Assembly (NCBI GenBank): GCA_024707145.1
Contig: JANQAI010000013.1
Coordinates: forward strand, 62,001-126,000
DNA: 64,000 nt
Reading direction: 5' to 3'
Origin: Magnetospirillum sp.
GTDB lineage: Bacteria > Pseudomonadota > Alphaproteobacteria > Rhodospirillales > Magnetospirillaceae
The position numbers and the translations under genes were made by a program. The notes below the pieces were generated by a model, which saw only the letters and a list, made by a program, of their open reading frames with translations, did no database searches and was not told the origin of the DNA. Positions 31,310 to 40,453 of the stretch are shown one piece after another; positions within the stretch are counted from its first letter, which is position 1, and the number at the start of each line of letters is the position of its first letter.

Positions 31310-31831
31310 TCAGGCCCGCATGGTGGACTTGGCCGGGGCGCGCTTGCGCCATTCCGGCCGCAGGGCGCTCTCTCCCGGCCGCGCCGGGGCCAGCGGCGGG
31401 CGGATGTAGACCGAGATCAGGTCGAGATAGGGGGTGGCGGGAATCAGGATGGCGGCGGCGGCGGCCAACACGTGGGTGGCGGTCAGCGGCTTTTCCACCG
31501 GATGGCCGGCGATCAGCAGGATGCGGCCCTGGCTGAAGCGGAAGGTGGGGCCCAGCAGGTCGTTGGCGTCGACGACGATGTATCCCAGGCCGGCCCGCGC
31601 CGCCGGGCTTTCGGCGGTGAAGGGCAGGGGGCCCAGGTCGCCGGCCAGACGCAGGGTGCCGCCCTCCGGCCCTTCCTGGTAGCGGCTGGCGAAGCGGATC
31701 TGGCGGTAACTGAAATCGAACTGGATGATCCCGCCCGGCGATACCGGCAAGGACTCAAGAGCCTCGATGTCCAGCGGCAGGGCACAGCCGCCCAGGGTCA
31801 ACTGCTTCGTCAACGTTTTTGCTTCGGGCAT
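31310..31831 (-). CDS. Soluble protein of unknown function
   Basis: The 173-residue protein starts MPEAKTLTKQLTLGGCALPLDIEALESL. It contains beta-rich segments such as GGIIQFDFSYRQIRFASRYQ and a moderately hydrophobic stretch ATHVLAAAAAILIPATPYLDLISVY near residue 120 that could be one membrane or buried helix. No recognised family. Five bases separate it from the end of the LysM gene, which it meets convergently. Longer in-frame starts exist to 31876, but the ATG at 31831 begins the conserved-looking body. It faces the psd promoter region and is divergent from it. Confidence 0.65.
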   Translation of the reverse strand: MPEAKTLTKQLTLGGCALPLDIEALESLPVSPGGIIQFDFSYRQIRFASRYQEGPEGGTLRLAGDLGPLPFTAESPAARAGLGYIVVDANDLLGPTFRFSQGRILLIAGHPVEKPLTATHVLAAAAAILIPATPYLDLISVYIRPPLAPARPGESALRPEWRKRAPAKSTMRA

Positions 31832-32070
31832 GCCCGTCCACGGGTCGAAATTTGTCGGCAGCGCACACACTATCATGACGCCGTAATGGATTGAACCGGG
31901 AAGGCCGGCTATTCCTGGGTATTAACGTCGCCGCCGCGCCGGTCTAGAATGCGCGCCTTCCGGTATGGCGATCCGGCGATCGCCGCACCATTCAACATAG
32001 CGAGTACCCTGCCGTTTCCGCGTTTCGTCCGGTGGCGGCGCGGGCAGGGCACGAGAGGAACGAGGTCATC

Positions 32071-32778
32071 TTGCAGGCTCAAGAAATCTCCCTGGCGAAA
32101 TATCTGTGGCTGCCCATCCATCGCGAGGGCTGGCCCTTCATCGCCCTGTTCGCCGTCGCCTCGGGCCTGCTGGGTCTGCTGTGGGGCCCGCTGGGCTGGC
32201 TCGGTCTGGTGCTGACCGCCTGGTGCGTCTACTTCTTCCGCAATCCCGAACGCGTCACCCCGGTGCGCCCCGGCCTGGTGATCAGCCCCGCCGACGGCGT
32301 GGTCTGCCTGGTGGGCCATGCGGTGCCGCCCGAGGAATTGGGCATGGGCAGCGAGCCGCGCATGCGGATCTCGGTGTTCATGAGCGTGTTCGACGTGCAC
32401 GTGAACCGCACCCCCATCGACGGCACGATCGCCAAGGTCGCCTACAAGCCGGGCAAGTTCCTCAACGCCTCGCTCGACAAGGCCAGCGAGGACAACGAAC
32501 GCATGGCCATCCGCATGCAGACCGCCGAAGGCGCCGAATTCGCCTTCGTCCAGATCGCCGGTCTGGTGGCGCGGCGCATCAAGTGCGACCTGAACGAGGG
32601 GCAGCAGGTGCGCGCCGGCGAACGCTTCGGCCTGATCCGCTTCGGCTCGCGCGTGGACGTCTATCTGCCCGACGGGGTGGAGCCCCTGGTGGCCTGCGGC
32701 CAGCGTTGCATCGCCGGTGAAACCGTGCTGGCCGACGTTCAGTCGAGCGAACCCGCGCGGCATGGAGAATTCCGCTGA
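32071..32778 (+). CDS. psd: Phosphatidylserine decarboxylase proenzyme
   Basis: The 235-residue membrane enzyme makes phosphatidylethanolamine from phosphatidylserine. It has a hydrophobic segment ([26 protein letters not shown]), the catalytic histidine region [15 protein letters not shown], and the self-cleaving GS in [10 protein letters not shown] near residue 193, where pyruvoyl is formed on the serine. The length fits the short archaeal/alphaproteobacterial type. A TTG start at 32071 was chosen because GAGGAACGAGG precedes it by about five bases; a GTG-like start at 32032 is possible. The stop overlaps the pssA start as TGATG. Confidence 0.92.
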   Translation: MQAQEISLAKYLWLPIHREGWPFIALFAVASGLLGLLWGPLGWLGLVLTAWCVYFFRNPERVTPVRPGLVISPADGVVCLVGHAVPPEELGMGSEPRMRISVFMSVFDVHVNRTPIDGTIAKVAYKPGKFLNASLDKASEDNERMAIRMQTAEGAEFAFVQIAGLVARRIKCDLNEGQQVRAGERFGLIRFGSRVDVYLPDGVEPLVACGQRCIAGETVLADVQSSEPARHGEFR

Positions 32779-33641
32779 TGTTCAAGCCACGGCCCGACCG
32801 CATCCGGCGCAGCAGGGTGATCCGCCCGCCGCGCATTCCCGGTCTGTCCATCAACCACCTGATTCCCAATATCCTGACCCTGCTGGCGCTGTGCGCCGGC
32901 CTGACCTCGATCCGCTTCGGCCTGCACGGCGCCTGGGAGAAGGCCGTGCTGGCCATCATCCTGGCCGGCATCCTCGACGGCCTGGACGGGCGGGTGGCGC
33001 GGTTGCTGCAGGGCACGTCCAAGTTCGGCGCCGAGTTGGACTCCCTGTCCGACTTCGTCAGCTTCGGCGTGGCGCCGGCCATGCTGCTGTATTTCTGGAC
33101 CATGCAGGGGGCCGGCGGCCTGGGCTGGGCCATGGTGCTGCTCTACACGGTGTGCTGCGGCCTGCGCCTCGCCCGCTTCAACACCATGCTGGGCCAGGCC
33201 GACCTGCCGCCCTATGCCTACAACTTCTTCACCGGCGTACCCGCCCCGGCGGCGGCCGGGGTGGTGCTGCTGCCCATGGTCGCCAGCTTCGAGTTCGGCC
33301 CGGGCTTCTTCAGCAGCCCCACGGTGGTGGCGGTGTTCCTGCTGGGGGTGTCCTTCCTGATGGTCAGCACCATTCCCACCTTCTCGTTCAAGAAGGTGCG
33401 CATTCCCAACACCTGGGTACTGCCCATCCTGCTGATCATCGGCCTGCTGGCGGCCTTCCTGGTCACCGAGCCGTGGAAGACCCTGGCGGTGGTGGGGACC
33501 GCCTATGTGGCGCTGATCCCGGTCAGCATCCGCTCGTTCCGCCGGTTGAAGGAGCAGGCCGAGCGCATGGTGCAGCCGTCGCCCGAAACGGTGGAACCTC
33601 CGCACGAAGAGGGGGTGCTCCCTAGTCCTTATGGTGGTTGA
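32778..33641 (+). CDS. pssA: CDP-diacylglycerol-serine O-phosphatidyltransferase
   Basis: The 287-residue integral membrane enzyme makes phosphatidylserine from CDP-diacylglycerol and serine. The CDP-alcohol phosphotransferase motif is ILDGLDGRVARLLQGTSKFGAELDSLSDFVSFGVAP near residues 58-94 with all three metal-binding aspartates. The rest has about six membrane helices. Its start overlaps the psd stop by TGATG, coupling the two enzymes that work in sequence for phosphatidylethanolamine synthesis. Confidence 0.95.
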   Translation: MFKPRPDRIRRSRVIRPPRIPGLSINHLIPNILTLLALCAGLTSIRFGLHGAWEKAVLAIILAGILDGLDGRVARLLQGTSKFGAELDSLSDFVSFGVAPAMLLYFWTMQGAGGLGWAMVLLYTVCCGLRLARFNTMLGQADLPPYAYNFFTGVPAPAAAGVVLLPMVASFEFGPGFFSSPTVVAVFLLGVSFLMVSTIPTFSFKKVRIPNTWVLPILLIIGLLAAFLVTEPWKTLAVVGTAYVALIPVSIRSFRRLKEQAERMVQPSPETVEPPHEEGVLPSPYGG

Positions 33642-33796
33642 TTGTGCACAAAAGAGGTGTGCGCGCCACAGCGTTGCAGGAATGCCACAGTTGCGTCAAA
33701 TCTAACGAGGTAGACCCTTGGTCACTTGAGCATGCCGTCTCCCTGGGGTAGAACGCTTACAAACTTGCGAACCAGCCCCAAAGGAAGGCCGCAGAC

Positions 33797-34759
33797 ATGC
33801 GCACCATGAAGTCTCTTTTTGCCGCCGCCGCGCTGACCATCGCCGCCCCGGCCGTCGCCAATGCCCAGTGGTATGTCGGCCTCGATGCCGGCGCCAACTA
33901 CCTGGAGGATCCGGGTGTCGCCAATTCCGACTCCGACTGGGGTTGGGTCGGCCTGGGTCAGGTCGGCTACAACTTCGGCGGCCCGAAGGTGGAATTCGAA
34001 GTTGGCTATCGTGACAACGACAGCATTTCGTCGTGGAGCACCATGGTCAACGGCATCTACGAGTTCCTGCCCAACAGCAAGTGGCATCCCTTCCTGGGCG
34101 CCGGTATCGGCTGGGCTTGGCTTGACGGCGACTTCGGTGGCCCGGCCGCCAACAACAGCGACAACCAGTTCGCCTACCAGGGTATCGCCGGCGTGTCCTA
34201 CGACGTGGACGCCAACTGGGCCCTGAAGGCGCAGTATCGCTACTTCGCCACCCTGGACAGCGACCTGGGCCCGGCCAACGACCACAACGCCGACTACAGC
34301 AACCACTCGATCCTGGTCGGCTTCACCTACAAGTTCGCCGCCCCGGCGCCGACCCCGGCTCCGGTTCCGGTGGCCGCCCCGGCTCCGGCCCCGGCTCCCG
34401 CTCCGGTGGTCAAGCCCGCTCCGGCGCTGCAGAAGAACTACCTGGTGTTCTTCGACTTCAACAAGGCGGACATCACCCCCGAGGCCCAGAAGGTCATCAC
34501 CCAGGCCGCCGGCGCCGCCAAGCAGGGCAACGCCGCCCGCGTCAGCTTGACCGGCCACGCCGACCGCTCGGGTTCGGACAAGTATAACCAGGCCCTGTCG
34601 CTCAAGCGCGCCAATGCCGTGAAGGACGTCCTGGTCAAGCAGGGCATCCCGGCCGACCAGATCTCGGTCGTCGGCAAGGGCGAGAGCGAGCCGCTGGTGG
34701 CCACTCCGGACGGCGTCCGCGAGCCCCAGAACCGCCGCGTCGAGATCGTCCTGCCCTAA
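33797..34759 (+). CDS. OmpA-family outer-membrane protein
   Basis: The 320-residue protein has a signal peptide (MKSLFAAAALTIAAPAVANA), an eight-stranded barrel in the first half (GWVGLGQVGYNFGGPKVEFEVGYRD, KYRYFAT-like strands), a linker rich in proline and alanine (about residues 185-215), and a C-terminal OmpA peptidoglycan-binding domain. The latter contains KNYLVFFDFNKADITPEAQKVI and LTGHADRSGSDKYNQALSLKRANAVKDVL with the binding aspartate and arginine. It anchors outer membrane to the cell wall. The high expression expected for OmpA fits the strong terminator directly behind it. Confidence 0.95.
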   Translation: MRTMKSLFAAAALTIAAPAVANAQWYVGLDAGANYLEDPGVANSDSDWGWVGLGQVGYNFGGPKVEFEVGYRDNDSISSWSTMVNGIYEFLPNSKWHPFLGAGIGWAWLDGDFGGPAANNSDNQFAYQGIAGVSYDVDANWALKAQYRYFATLDSDLGPANDHNADYSNHSILVGFTYKFAAPAPTPAPVPVAAPAPAPAPAPVVKPAPALQKNYLVFFDFNKADITPEAQKVITQAAGAAKQGNAARVSLTGHADRSGSDKYNQALSLKRANAVKDVLVKQGIPADQISVVGKGESEPLVATPDGVREPQNRRVEIVLP

Positions 34760-34778
34760 TCCGGCAACGATCCGCAAA

Positions 34779-34812
34779 GAAAACCCCTCGGCTTCGGCCG
34801 GGGGGTTTTTTG
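34779..34812 (+). terminator. Rho-independent terminator of OmpA gene
   Basis: AAAACCCCTCGGC, a TTCG loop, and then GCCGGGGGGTTTTTTG form a strong stem with a T-run twenty bases after the OmpA stop. Confidence 0.9.
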
Positions 34813-34956
34813 TTTGGGTGGTTTTGGAAAGGCGTGAGGCCGCTTGGAGCGGTGTGCCCTAATCTGCATCCCGTTCCCTCTTAATTTGGGAGCGGGGCAA
34901 ACCTGTGTGGGCTCCGGCACCCTCGGTTCTATGGAACACAGATGAACGCCGATAAA

Positions 34957-35001
34957 CACGGATGAACACAGATATGTTTTCCTTATCTGTGTTCATCCGT
35001 G
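34957..35001. repeat. 18-bp perfect inverted repeat with ACACAGAT motif
   Basis: CACGGATGAACACAGATA at 34957-34974 and TATCTGTGTTCATCCGTG at 34984-35001 form a perfect 18-bp inverted repeat around a nine-base loop. Further copies of GAACACAGATGAACGCCGATA lie just upstream (34934-34954). ACACAGATGAACACAGAT-type repeats occur in intergenic DNA of many unrelated bacteria. This and the repeat copies around it fill 34813-35534, where no gene is seen. Confidence 0.8.
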
Positions 35002-35237
35002 TGCGCCGTCCGGAGCCTGTGTCATCTGTGTTTCTTGAACGGCTGATGGCCGTGAGGCCAAGGGTAGCCGGGCATTCCAGGTGCGCGGCGCAATCCTTAA
35101 CCGGATGCCCGTGGATCAAGTCCGCGCATGACGAGAGGGACGGCACCAACGAGCCAGATGTAGGGCGCGCCGCTCTAAACCGCACATCTGTGGGCCAAGC
35201 CCAGCCGTGACGGTGGGTCAGTCTCCACAAACAAAAA

Positions 35238-35460
35238 GGGTATGTATGCGCAGGCTGTTGGGGGGCACTCAGACTCGGCCATGCCTGGCAGCATGGGGGC
35301 TTTTCACCACCAACAACAGCCGTCATGCGCGGACTTGATCCGCGCATCCACGCGGTGCCGTCCGGCACGTTGCCGATGGACGCGCGTGGATGGCCGGGTC
35401 AGGCCCGGCCATGACGTAAACCAAACGGGTGGATTACCCACACCTCCTGCTGACATGCCC
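35238..35460 (-). repeat. 223-bp dispersed intergenic repeat, copy B (inverted)
   Basis: Reverse complement of the element at 445-667: same 223-base length, same ends, and identical in almost every position that I compared, with only a handful of differences. The two copies face each other over 34.6 kb. A further diverged fragment with the same palindrome (GGATCAAGTCCGCGCATGACG) lies just before at about 35100-35210. Confidence 0.85.
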
Positions 35461-35466
35461 AACAAA

Positions 35467-35492
35467 AAGGCCCCGGTCTCCCGGGGCCTTTT
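35467..35492 (-). terminator. Terminator for the secreted protein gene (bidirectional)
   Basis: AAGGCCCCGG, TCTC, and CCGGGGCCTTTT form a 10-bp stem; the T-run exists on both strands. It lies 43 bases after the stop of the minus-strand gene at 35535. Confidence 0.85.
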
Positions 35493-35534
35493 CCATCTGG
35501 AAGGCGACAGCGCTTGGCCTTTGGGCCCGGCGAC

Positions 35535-36056
35535 CTACTCGCTGGTCTTCTTGGGCAGCTTGGCGCTGGCCTTGGGCTTGATTTCGGCGCTGGCTTGGCG
35601 GATGGGCGAACCGCCGCAGACCGGCGTGTCCGGCTTGTCCACGGTGGTGGCGGCGAAATGCTCCAGTTCGCTGGCCTTCAGCGAGGACAGCTTGTCGAAC
35701 AGCGGCGTGTGGCTTTCGCAATAGCCTTCCACCGTGTGGGCGCGCTGGGATTCGTCGTTGGCCAGCACGGTCATGTAGCGGTCGATGTTGCCGCCGTTGC
35801 GGGCGAAATGGCCGCGCAGCACCTTGGCATTGTCGGATAGCGAATTGCCGAAGCGGTGGATGTAGGCGGCGTACTTGCCGGGCAGGCTGGGGTCGTCCCC
35901 GCGGCAGTTGAGCGAGGCCACCTGGAGTTGGACATGCAGTTGGCGCACCTGCAGGGCTCGCGCCTCGGCCGGGTTGACGCAACCCCCGGCCAGGGCGGGA
36001 AGGGAGGCAGAGGCGACGAGCAACGCGGCGACGGCAGCGCAGGGGATGCGGATCAA
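35535..36056 (-). CDS. Secreted protein of unknown function
   Basis: The 173-residue protein has a signal peptide (MIRIPCAAVAALLVASASLPALA) and about five cysteines in the mature part (GGCVNPAE, NCRGDD, GYCESH, VCGGSP), so one or two disulfides are likely. It has a helical centre: LQVRQLHVQLQVASLNCRGDDPSLPGKYAAYIHRFGNSLSDN. The C-terminus is basic and alanine-rich (AEIKPKASAKLPKKTSE). No family is recognised. It is divergent from the exopolysaccharide locus and ends at a strong terminator. The 347 bases between 36057 and 36403 show no other gene, though a longer start for the next gene may lie at 36306. Confidence 0.75.
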   Translation of the reverse strand: MIRIPCAAVAALLVASASLPALAGGCVNPAEARALQVRQLHVQLQVASLNCRGDDPSLPGKYAAYIHRFGNSLSDNAKVLRGHFARNGGNIDRYMTVLANDESQRAHTVEGYCESHTPLFDKLSSLKASELEHFAATTVDKPDTPVCGGSPIRQASAEIKPKASAKLPKKTSE

Positions 36057-36403
36057 CGAAGACCTCGTTCATCAAAGGGGGCGGTGCGGGCGACAGTTTG
36101 GAGAAGCGCACCCGAAATAGCAACACTCCGAGTGTGTCAACCGCGCGCCCGGGCGGCCTATCCGCTTGCGTGCCTCCTTTGCCCGATGGCGCCCATACCC
36201 CTGAGAGCCTGCACGATGGCCTGGGGCGGGGGCATATGTCGGAGCAAGCATTGCCTCGGACTTTCGTTCACTCCGTCGAGAAACCAAGCCAGGGGGTGCA
36301 GGCCGATGCGCCATTTCGACATCGACCGTCAGCCGAGCGTCCGAACCTGGCCCGATCTCCTTAACCCCCGCCGGGGCGAGGGGGCGCCGCCCGCCCGCGT
36401 CCG

Positions 36404-37768
36404 GTGGCCCATGTGCTGCGGGCCGTGCTGCTGACCGTCGGCCGCCTGATCGAGGGGCTGACGGTGGCCGCCGCCGGCCTGTCTGCCCCGCTCTTGGCCG
36501 GCGGGGCGATGCCTCAACCCCTGGCGGTGGCGGGCGTGGCGCTGCTGGCGGCCCACGCCCTTGCCGCCGCCGGGCTCTACGAGGCCGAGGCCGGCTATGG
36601 CCGTCGGCGCACGGTGCTGGCCTCGGCCTTCCTCACCTTTCTGGTGGTGCCGCCGGCCGCTTCCCTGGCTGCCTGGCTGGGCGGCGAACCGCCGCCGCCG
36701 TTGCTGGCCTGGGCGGTTCTGGCGGCGCTGGGGGTGGCGGCGGCCCGTCCCGCCTTCGCCCTGGCCCTGGCCCGGCTTGCCCGCTGGGGGCAGACCGCGC
36801 GGCGCGTCTTGGTCATCGGCGACCGGACCCGCGCCCTCGAGGCGTTGTCGCTGATCGCCGGCGACGAACGGCGCTGGGCCTTTCCCGTGGGCATCTGCCT
36901 GGACCGCGACCCGCCGGCCAAGGCCCTGTTCGGCGGCTTCGTAGCCGGACTGGACGAGGCCGAGCGCATGGTGCGCGACGAGGATGTGGACGACGTCATC
37001 GTCGCCGTGCCGTGGACCGACACCGCGCGTCTGAGCGATTGCCTGTCGGTGCTGCGGCCGCTGACGGTGGACGTGCACCTGTTCCCCGAAACCCCCGCCC
37101 CCTTCATGGACGGCAACGGCCTGTCGGTGCTGGGCGGCGTGCCTATGGCCCGCATCGCCACCCGGCCCCTGTCGGGCTGGCGCGTCCTGGTCAAGGCGGC
37201 GGAGGACCGCGTGCTGGGCGCGCTGCTGCTGGCGCTGGTATCGCCGCTGCTGGCGGCGGTCGCCCTGGCCATCAAGCTGGACAGTCCGGGCCCGGTGTTC
37301 TTCCGCCAGAGCCGCTACGGCTACGACAATCGCCCGTTCACCTGCTTCAAGTTCCGCAGCATGGTGAACCGGCCCGAGGAATTGCAGGTGCGCCAGGCCA
37401 CCCGCGACGATCCCCGCGTCACCCGGGTGGGGCGCCTGCTGCGGCGCACCTCGCTGGACGAGTTGCCGCAGCTTATCAACGTGGTCAACGGCACCATGTC
37501 GCTGGTGGGACCGCGTCCCCATGCCGTGTCCCACCACCACCATTACGCCCGGCTGGTGGACGATTACCGCTGTCGCCACCGCATGAAGCCCGGCATCACC
37601 GGCTGGGCCCAGATCAACGGCTATCGCGGCGAGACCGCCACCGTGGAGCTGATGCGCAAGCGGGTCATCCACGACCTCTGGTACATCGATCATTGGAGCC
37701 TGGGACTGGACCTCATGATCCTGGCCCGCACCCCGCTCGCCTGCCTCAAAGCCACCAACGCCTACTGA
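36404..37768 (+). CDS. Undecaprenyl-phosphate glucose/galactose phosphotransferase (WcaJ-like)
   Basis: The 454-residue protein initiates exopolysaccharide repeat units by moving sugar-1-phosphate from UDP-sugar to undecaprenyl phosphate. Four membrane helices fill the first ~130 residues, a Rossmann-like CoA_binding_3 region follows, and the C-terminal catalytic bac_transf domain has KLDSPGPVFFRQSRYGYDNRPFTCFKFRSM, DELPQLINVVNGTMSLVGPRPHAV and the terminal LMILARTPLACLK. It starts with GTG at 36404. A longer form from ATG 36306 would need one extra base near 36397-36400, so the true N-terminus is uncertain. Genes for chain length control, an ATPase and a kinase follow directly on the same strand. 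Confidence 0.93.
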   Translation: MAHVLRAVLLTVGRLIEGLTVAAAGLSAPLLAGGAMPQPLAVAGVALLAAHALAAAGLYEAEAGYGRRRTVLASAFLTFLVVPPAASLAAWLGGEPPPPLLAWAVLAALGVAAARPAFALALARLARWGQTARRVLVIGDRTRALEALSLIAGDERRWAFPVGICLDRDPPAKALFGGFVAGLDEAERMVRDEDVDDVIVAVPWTDTARLSDCLSVLRPLTVDVHLFPETPAPFMDGNGLSVLGGVPMARIATRPLSGWRVLVKAAEDRVLGALLLALVSPLLAAVALAIKLDSPGPVFFRQSRYGYDNRPFTCFKFRSMVNRPEELQVRQATRDDPRVTRVGRLLRRTSLDELPQLINVVNGTMSLVGPRPHAVSHHHHYARLVDDYRCRHRMKPGITGWAQINGYRGETATVELMRKRVIHDLWYIDHWSLGLDLMILARTPLACLKATNAY

Positions 37769-37781
37769 CCGGAGACCGGCC

Positions 37782-39069
37782 ATGAGTGCCCGCGCCGTCG
37801 CCCAATTCCTGTTCCGTCACCAGCGGTTGATGCTGATGACACTGGCCCTGTCCCTGGCGGTGGGCGGGTCGGTGGTCCACTGGCGGCCGGTGCTGTGGCG
37901 CGCCGAGGCGTCGCTGCTGGTGGAGGCGGGCCGCGCCGACGGCGCCCGCGCCCTGGCCGCCATGCTGGAAAGCCGCGACCTCCACGCCCAGGTGCTGGCG
38001 CGCTGGGGCGACCGGCTGTATCCCACCTTGCCGCGCGAGAGCCGCGCCGACGCCTTCGCCCGCGACCTTGCGGTGATCCCCGCCGAGGGCGCCGGCCTGG
38101 TCAGGCTGTGGCTGGACGGTTCCGACGGCGACGGTGCCGCCAGGGCCCTGGCCGACCTGCTGGACCGGCTGGCGGAAAAGAACCGCACCGTGTTCGCCGT
38201 CACTCCCGACGCCGAGGCCACCCGGCAATTGGCCGAGGCGCGCGAGGCGCTGGCCGCCTTCCGCAAGCGCGCCGGCATCGCCGAGGGCGGTACCGACAAG
38301 GCTGCGCTGCTCAAGCGCCGGGGCGAACTGGACAGCGACATCACGGTGGCCGAGGCCGAGGCCGGCGCGCTTGGCGAGCGCCTGGGCGTGCTCAAGACCC
38401 GGCTGGCGGCGACGCCCCCCACCATCGAGATCAGCAGCGAGAGCGAGCGCTCCAAGGTGGCCGAGGAGGCCCGGGGCAAGCTGTTCGAGCCTGCAGGCCA
38501 AGGAAGCCGAGTTGCTGGGCAAGTACCAGGAAGGCAGCGTCTTCGTGCAGAACCTGCGCAACGAGAAGCGCAAGGTCGAGGGTCTGCTGGACAAGCTGGA
38601 TACCGCCACCCAGAACCGGGTGGTCAGCGGTACCAACCCGGTGCACCAGGAACTGGAAAAGGAAAGCGTGCGCACCGAGGCGGCGCTGTCGGCGGCCAAG
38701 GCGCGGGCCAAGTCGGCGCAGCGTCAACTGGCCGAACTGGATCGCCGGCTTGATGTGCTGACCGGCTCGGAGCGCAACCTGGCCGAACTGGAACGCGCCG
38801 TGGCGGCGGCCGAGGCCCGGCTGGGGCCGAACCGCGTTCCCGCCGCCGCCATCGACGGCATCGGCATCGTCCAGTCCGCCACCGCCGGCTCGCGGCCCGT
38901 CGGCCCCACCCCCGCCCAGATTGTCGGCGGCGCCGGCGCCCTTGGCGCCGTGCTCGCCCTGCTGCTGGCGCTGGCCGCCCAGCGCTGGTCGTCCCGACTG
39001 TCCTCTCCGGCCGATGTGGAGCGCCGGCTGGGACTCCCCGTCTTGACCTCCATCCCACGCGAGAGCTGA
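37782..39069 (+). CDS. Wzz/GumC-type polysaccharide chain-length protein, frameshifted
   Basis: About 428 residues after removing one base. The N-terminal membrane helix is LMLMTLALSLAVGGSVVHWRP and the C-terminal one is IVGGAGALGAVLALLLALAAQ; the middle is a long coiled coil (about residues 140-370), the periplasmic layout of Wzz/GumC chain-length and export co-polymerases. The break is at 38487-38493, GAGCCTGCAGG for GAGCTGCAGG, and the frame after it (LQAKEAELLGKYQEGSVFVQNLRNEKRKVEGLL) continues the coiled coil. It lies 13 bases after the initiating transferase. Confidence 0.85.
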
Positions 39070-39074
39070 CAGCC

Positions 39075-40445
39075 ATGTACAAGGAGTTCTTCAACTTCTC
39101 GGCCGAGCCCTTCCGCGTAACACCGGATCCGGGCTTCCTTTACCTTACCGACCAGCACAAGGAGGCACTGGCCGCCATCATCTACGGCATCGCCAAGCGC
39201 AAGGGCTTCGTCTGCATCACCGGCGAGGTGGGGGTGGGCAAGACCACCATCCTGCGCTCCTACCTGGACAGCGTCGACGAGCCCGGCCTGACCTTCGTCT
39301 ATGTCTACAATCCCAACGTCTCGTTCCAGACCCTGCTGCGCCACATCTTCAAGGAGATCGGGCTGGACTATCCCGGCGACGACATCGCCGGCATGGTCGA
39401 CGCCCTGCGGGCCTGGCTGATCGCCCACCACGACCGGCGCAAGACCCTGGTCCTGCTGGTGGACGAGGCGCAGAACATGCCCATCGGCACGCTGGAATCG
39501 CTCCGCATGCTGTCCAACCTGGAGACCGCCACCGAGAAGCTGGTGCAGATCGTCCTGGTGGGACAGCCGGAACTGGAGGCGTTGCTGGCCGAACGGCAAC
39601 TGCGCCAGCTGGAATCGCGCATCGCCGTGCGCACCCGGCTGGGGCCGCTGTCCCGGGCGGATTCCGCCAATTACATCCGCCACCGGCTGAAATGCGTGGC
39701 GCTGGACGAGAAGCCCGCCTTCACCGACACCGCCATCACCGAGATCGTGCGGGTCTGCGGCGGCATCCCGCGCCGCATCAACGTGGTGGCGGACAACGTC
39801 CTGCTGACCGCTTTCGGCCACAAGATCCGCCCGGTCACCCCCAAGGTGGTGCGCGAGGTGGTGCGCGACCTCAACCTGAAGGAGCCGGGGACCAAGGGAC
39901 GCCGTCGGCGCTGGTTCGCCGTGGGCGTGCCGTGGCGGGGGATCGGCATGGGGCTGGGGGCGGTGGCCGCCGCCGGCTTGGTACTGACCGGCGGCATCGC
40001 CCTGCGTGACGGTATTCCGCCGTCCTCGCCGCCGTCTCCGCTGGTGTCGGCGCCGCTGCCGCCGGCACCCGCCAAGACGGCCAAGGTTGAGGCACCGCTG
40101 CCGCTCCATCTCAAATCCGAACCTGTTCCCGCGCCCCCTCCCGCGTCGGCCGAGCCCGTGCCCGAACTGACCAATGCGGCGCTGCCTCCGCTGCCGCCCG
40201 CCATCCCGGTGGACTTGGCGCCGGTGGCCAATCTGCCCGGGACCACCCCGGCCAAGGCCGAGGAACGGCGCCGCACCCTGCGCATCGTCGCTCCCGGCGA
40301 CACCCTGGCCGGGCTGGCCTTCCAGGTCTACGGCCGGGTGGACCGGCCCCTGCTGGAGGCGGTCAAGCAGCACAATCCCGAGATCATCAACATCGACCGC
40401 ATCCAGGTCGGGCAGCTGATCGAATTCCCCGACACCGCGAACTGA
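39075..40445 (+). CDS. ExeA/GspA-like AAA ATPase with LysM domain (exopolysaccharide-associated)
   Basis: The 456-residue protein begins MYKEFFNFSAEPFRVTPDP, the family signature. Walker A (GEVGVGKTT) is near residue 48 and Walker B (LVLLVDEAQNM) near residue 132. It then has a membrane helix (GAVAAAGLVLTGGIAL near 297) and a proline-rich periplasmic stretch, and ends in a LysM domain: LRIVAPGDTLAGLAFQVYGRVDRPLLEAVKQHNPEIINIDRIQVGQLIEFP. The ATPase domain matches the group found in XrtA/PEP-CTERM-type exopolysaccharide loci. The LysM tail suggests an attachment to the cell wall. No exosortase is visible here, so the link to that system is uncertain. Confidence 0.88.
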   Translation: MYKEFFNFSAEPFRVTPDPGFLYLTDQHKEALAAIIYGIAKRKGFVCITGEVGVGKTTILRSYLDSVDEPGLTFVYVYNPNVSFQTLLRHIFKEIGLDYPGDDIAGMVDALRAWLIAHHDRRKTLVLLVDEAQNMPIGTLESLRMLSNLETATEKLVQIVLVGQPELEALLAERQLRQLESRIAVRTRLGPLSRADSANYIRHRLKCVALDEKPAFTDTAITEIVRVCGGIPRRINVVADNVLLTAFGHKIRPVTPKVVREVVRDLNLKEPGTKGRRRRWFAVGVPWRGIGMGLGAVAAAGLVLTGGIALRDGIPPSSPPSPLVSAPLPPAPAKTAKVEAPLPLHLKSEPVPAPPPASAEPVPELTNAALPPLPPAIPVDLAPVANLPGTTPAKAEERRRTLRIVAPGDTLAGLAFQVYGRVDRPLLEAVKQHNPEIINIDRIQVGQLIEFPDTAN

Positions 40446-40453
40446 GGACCACC

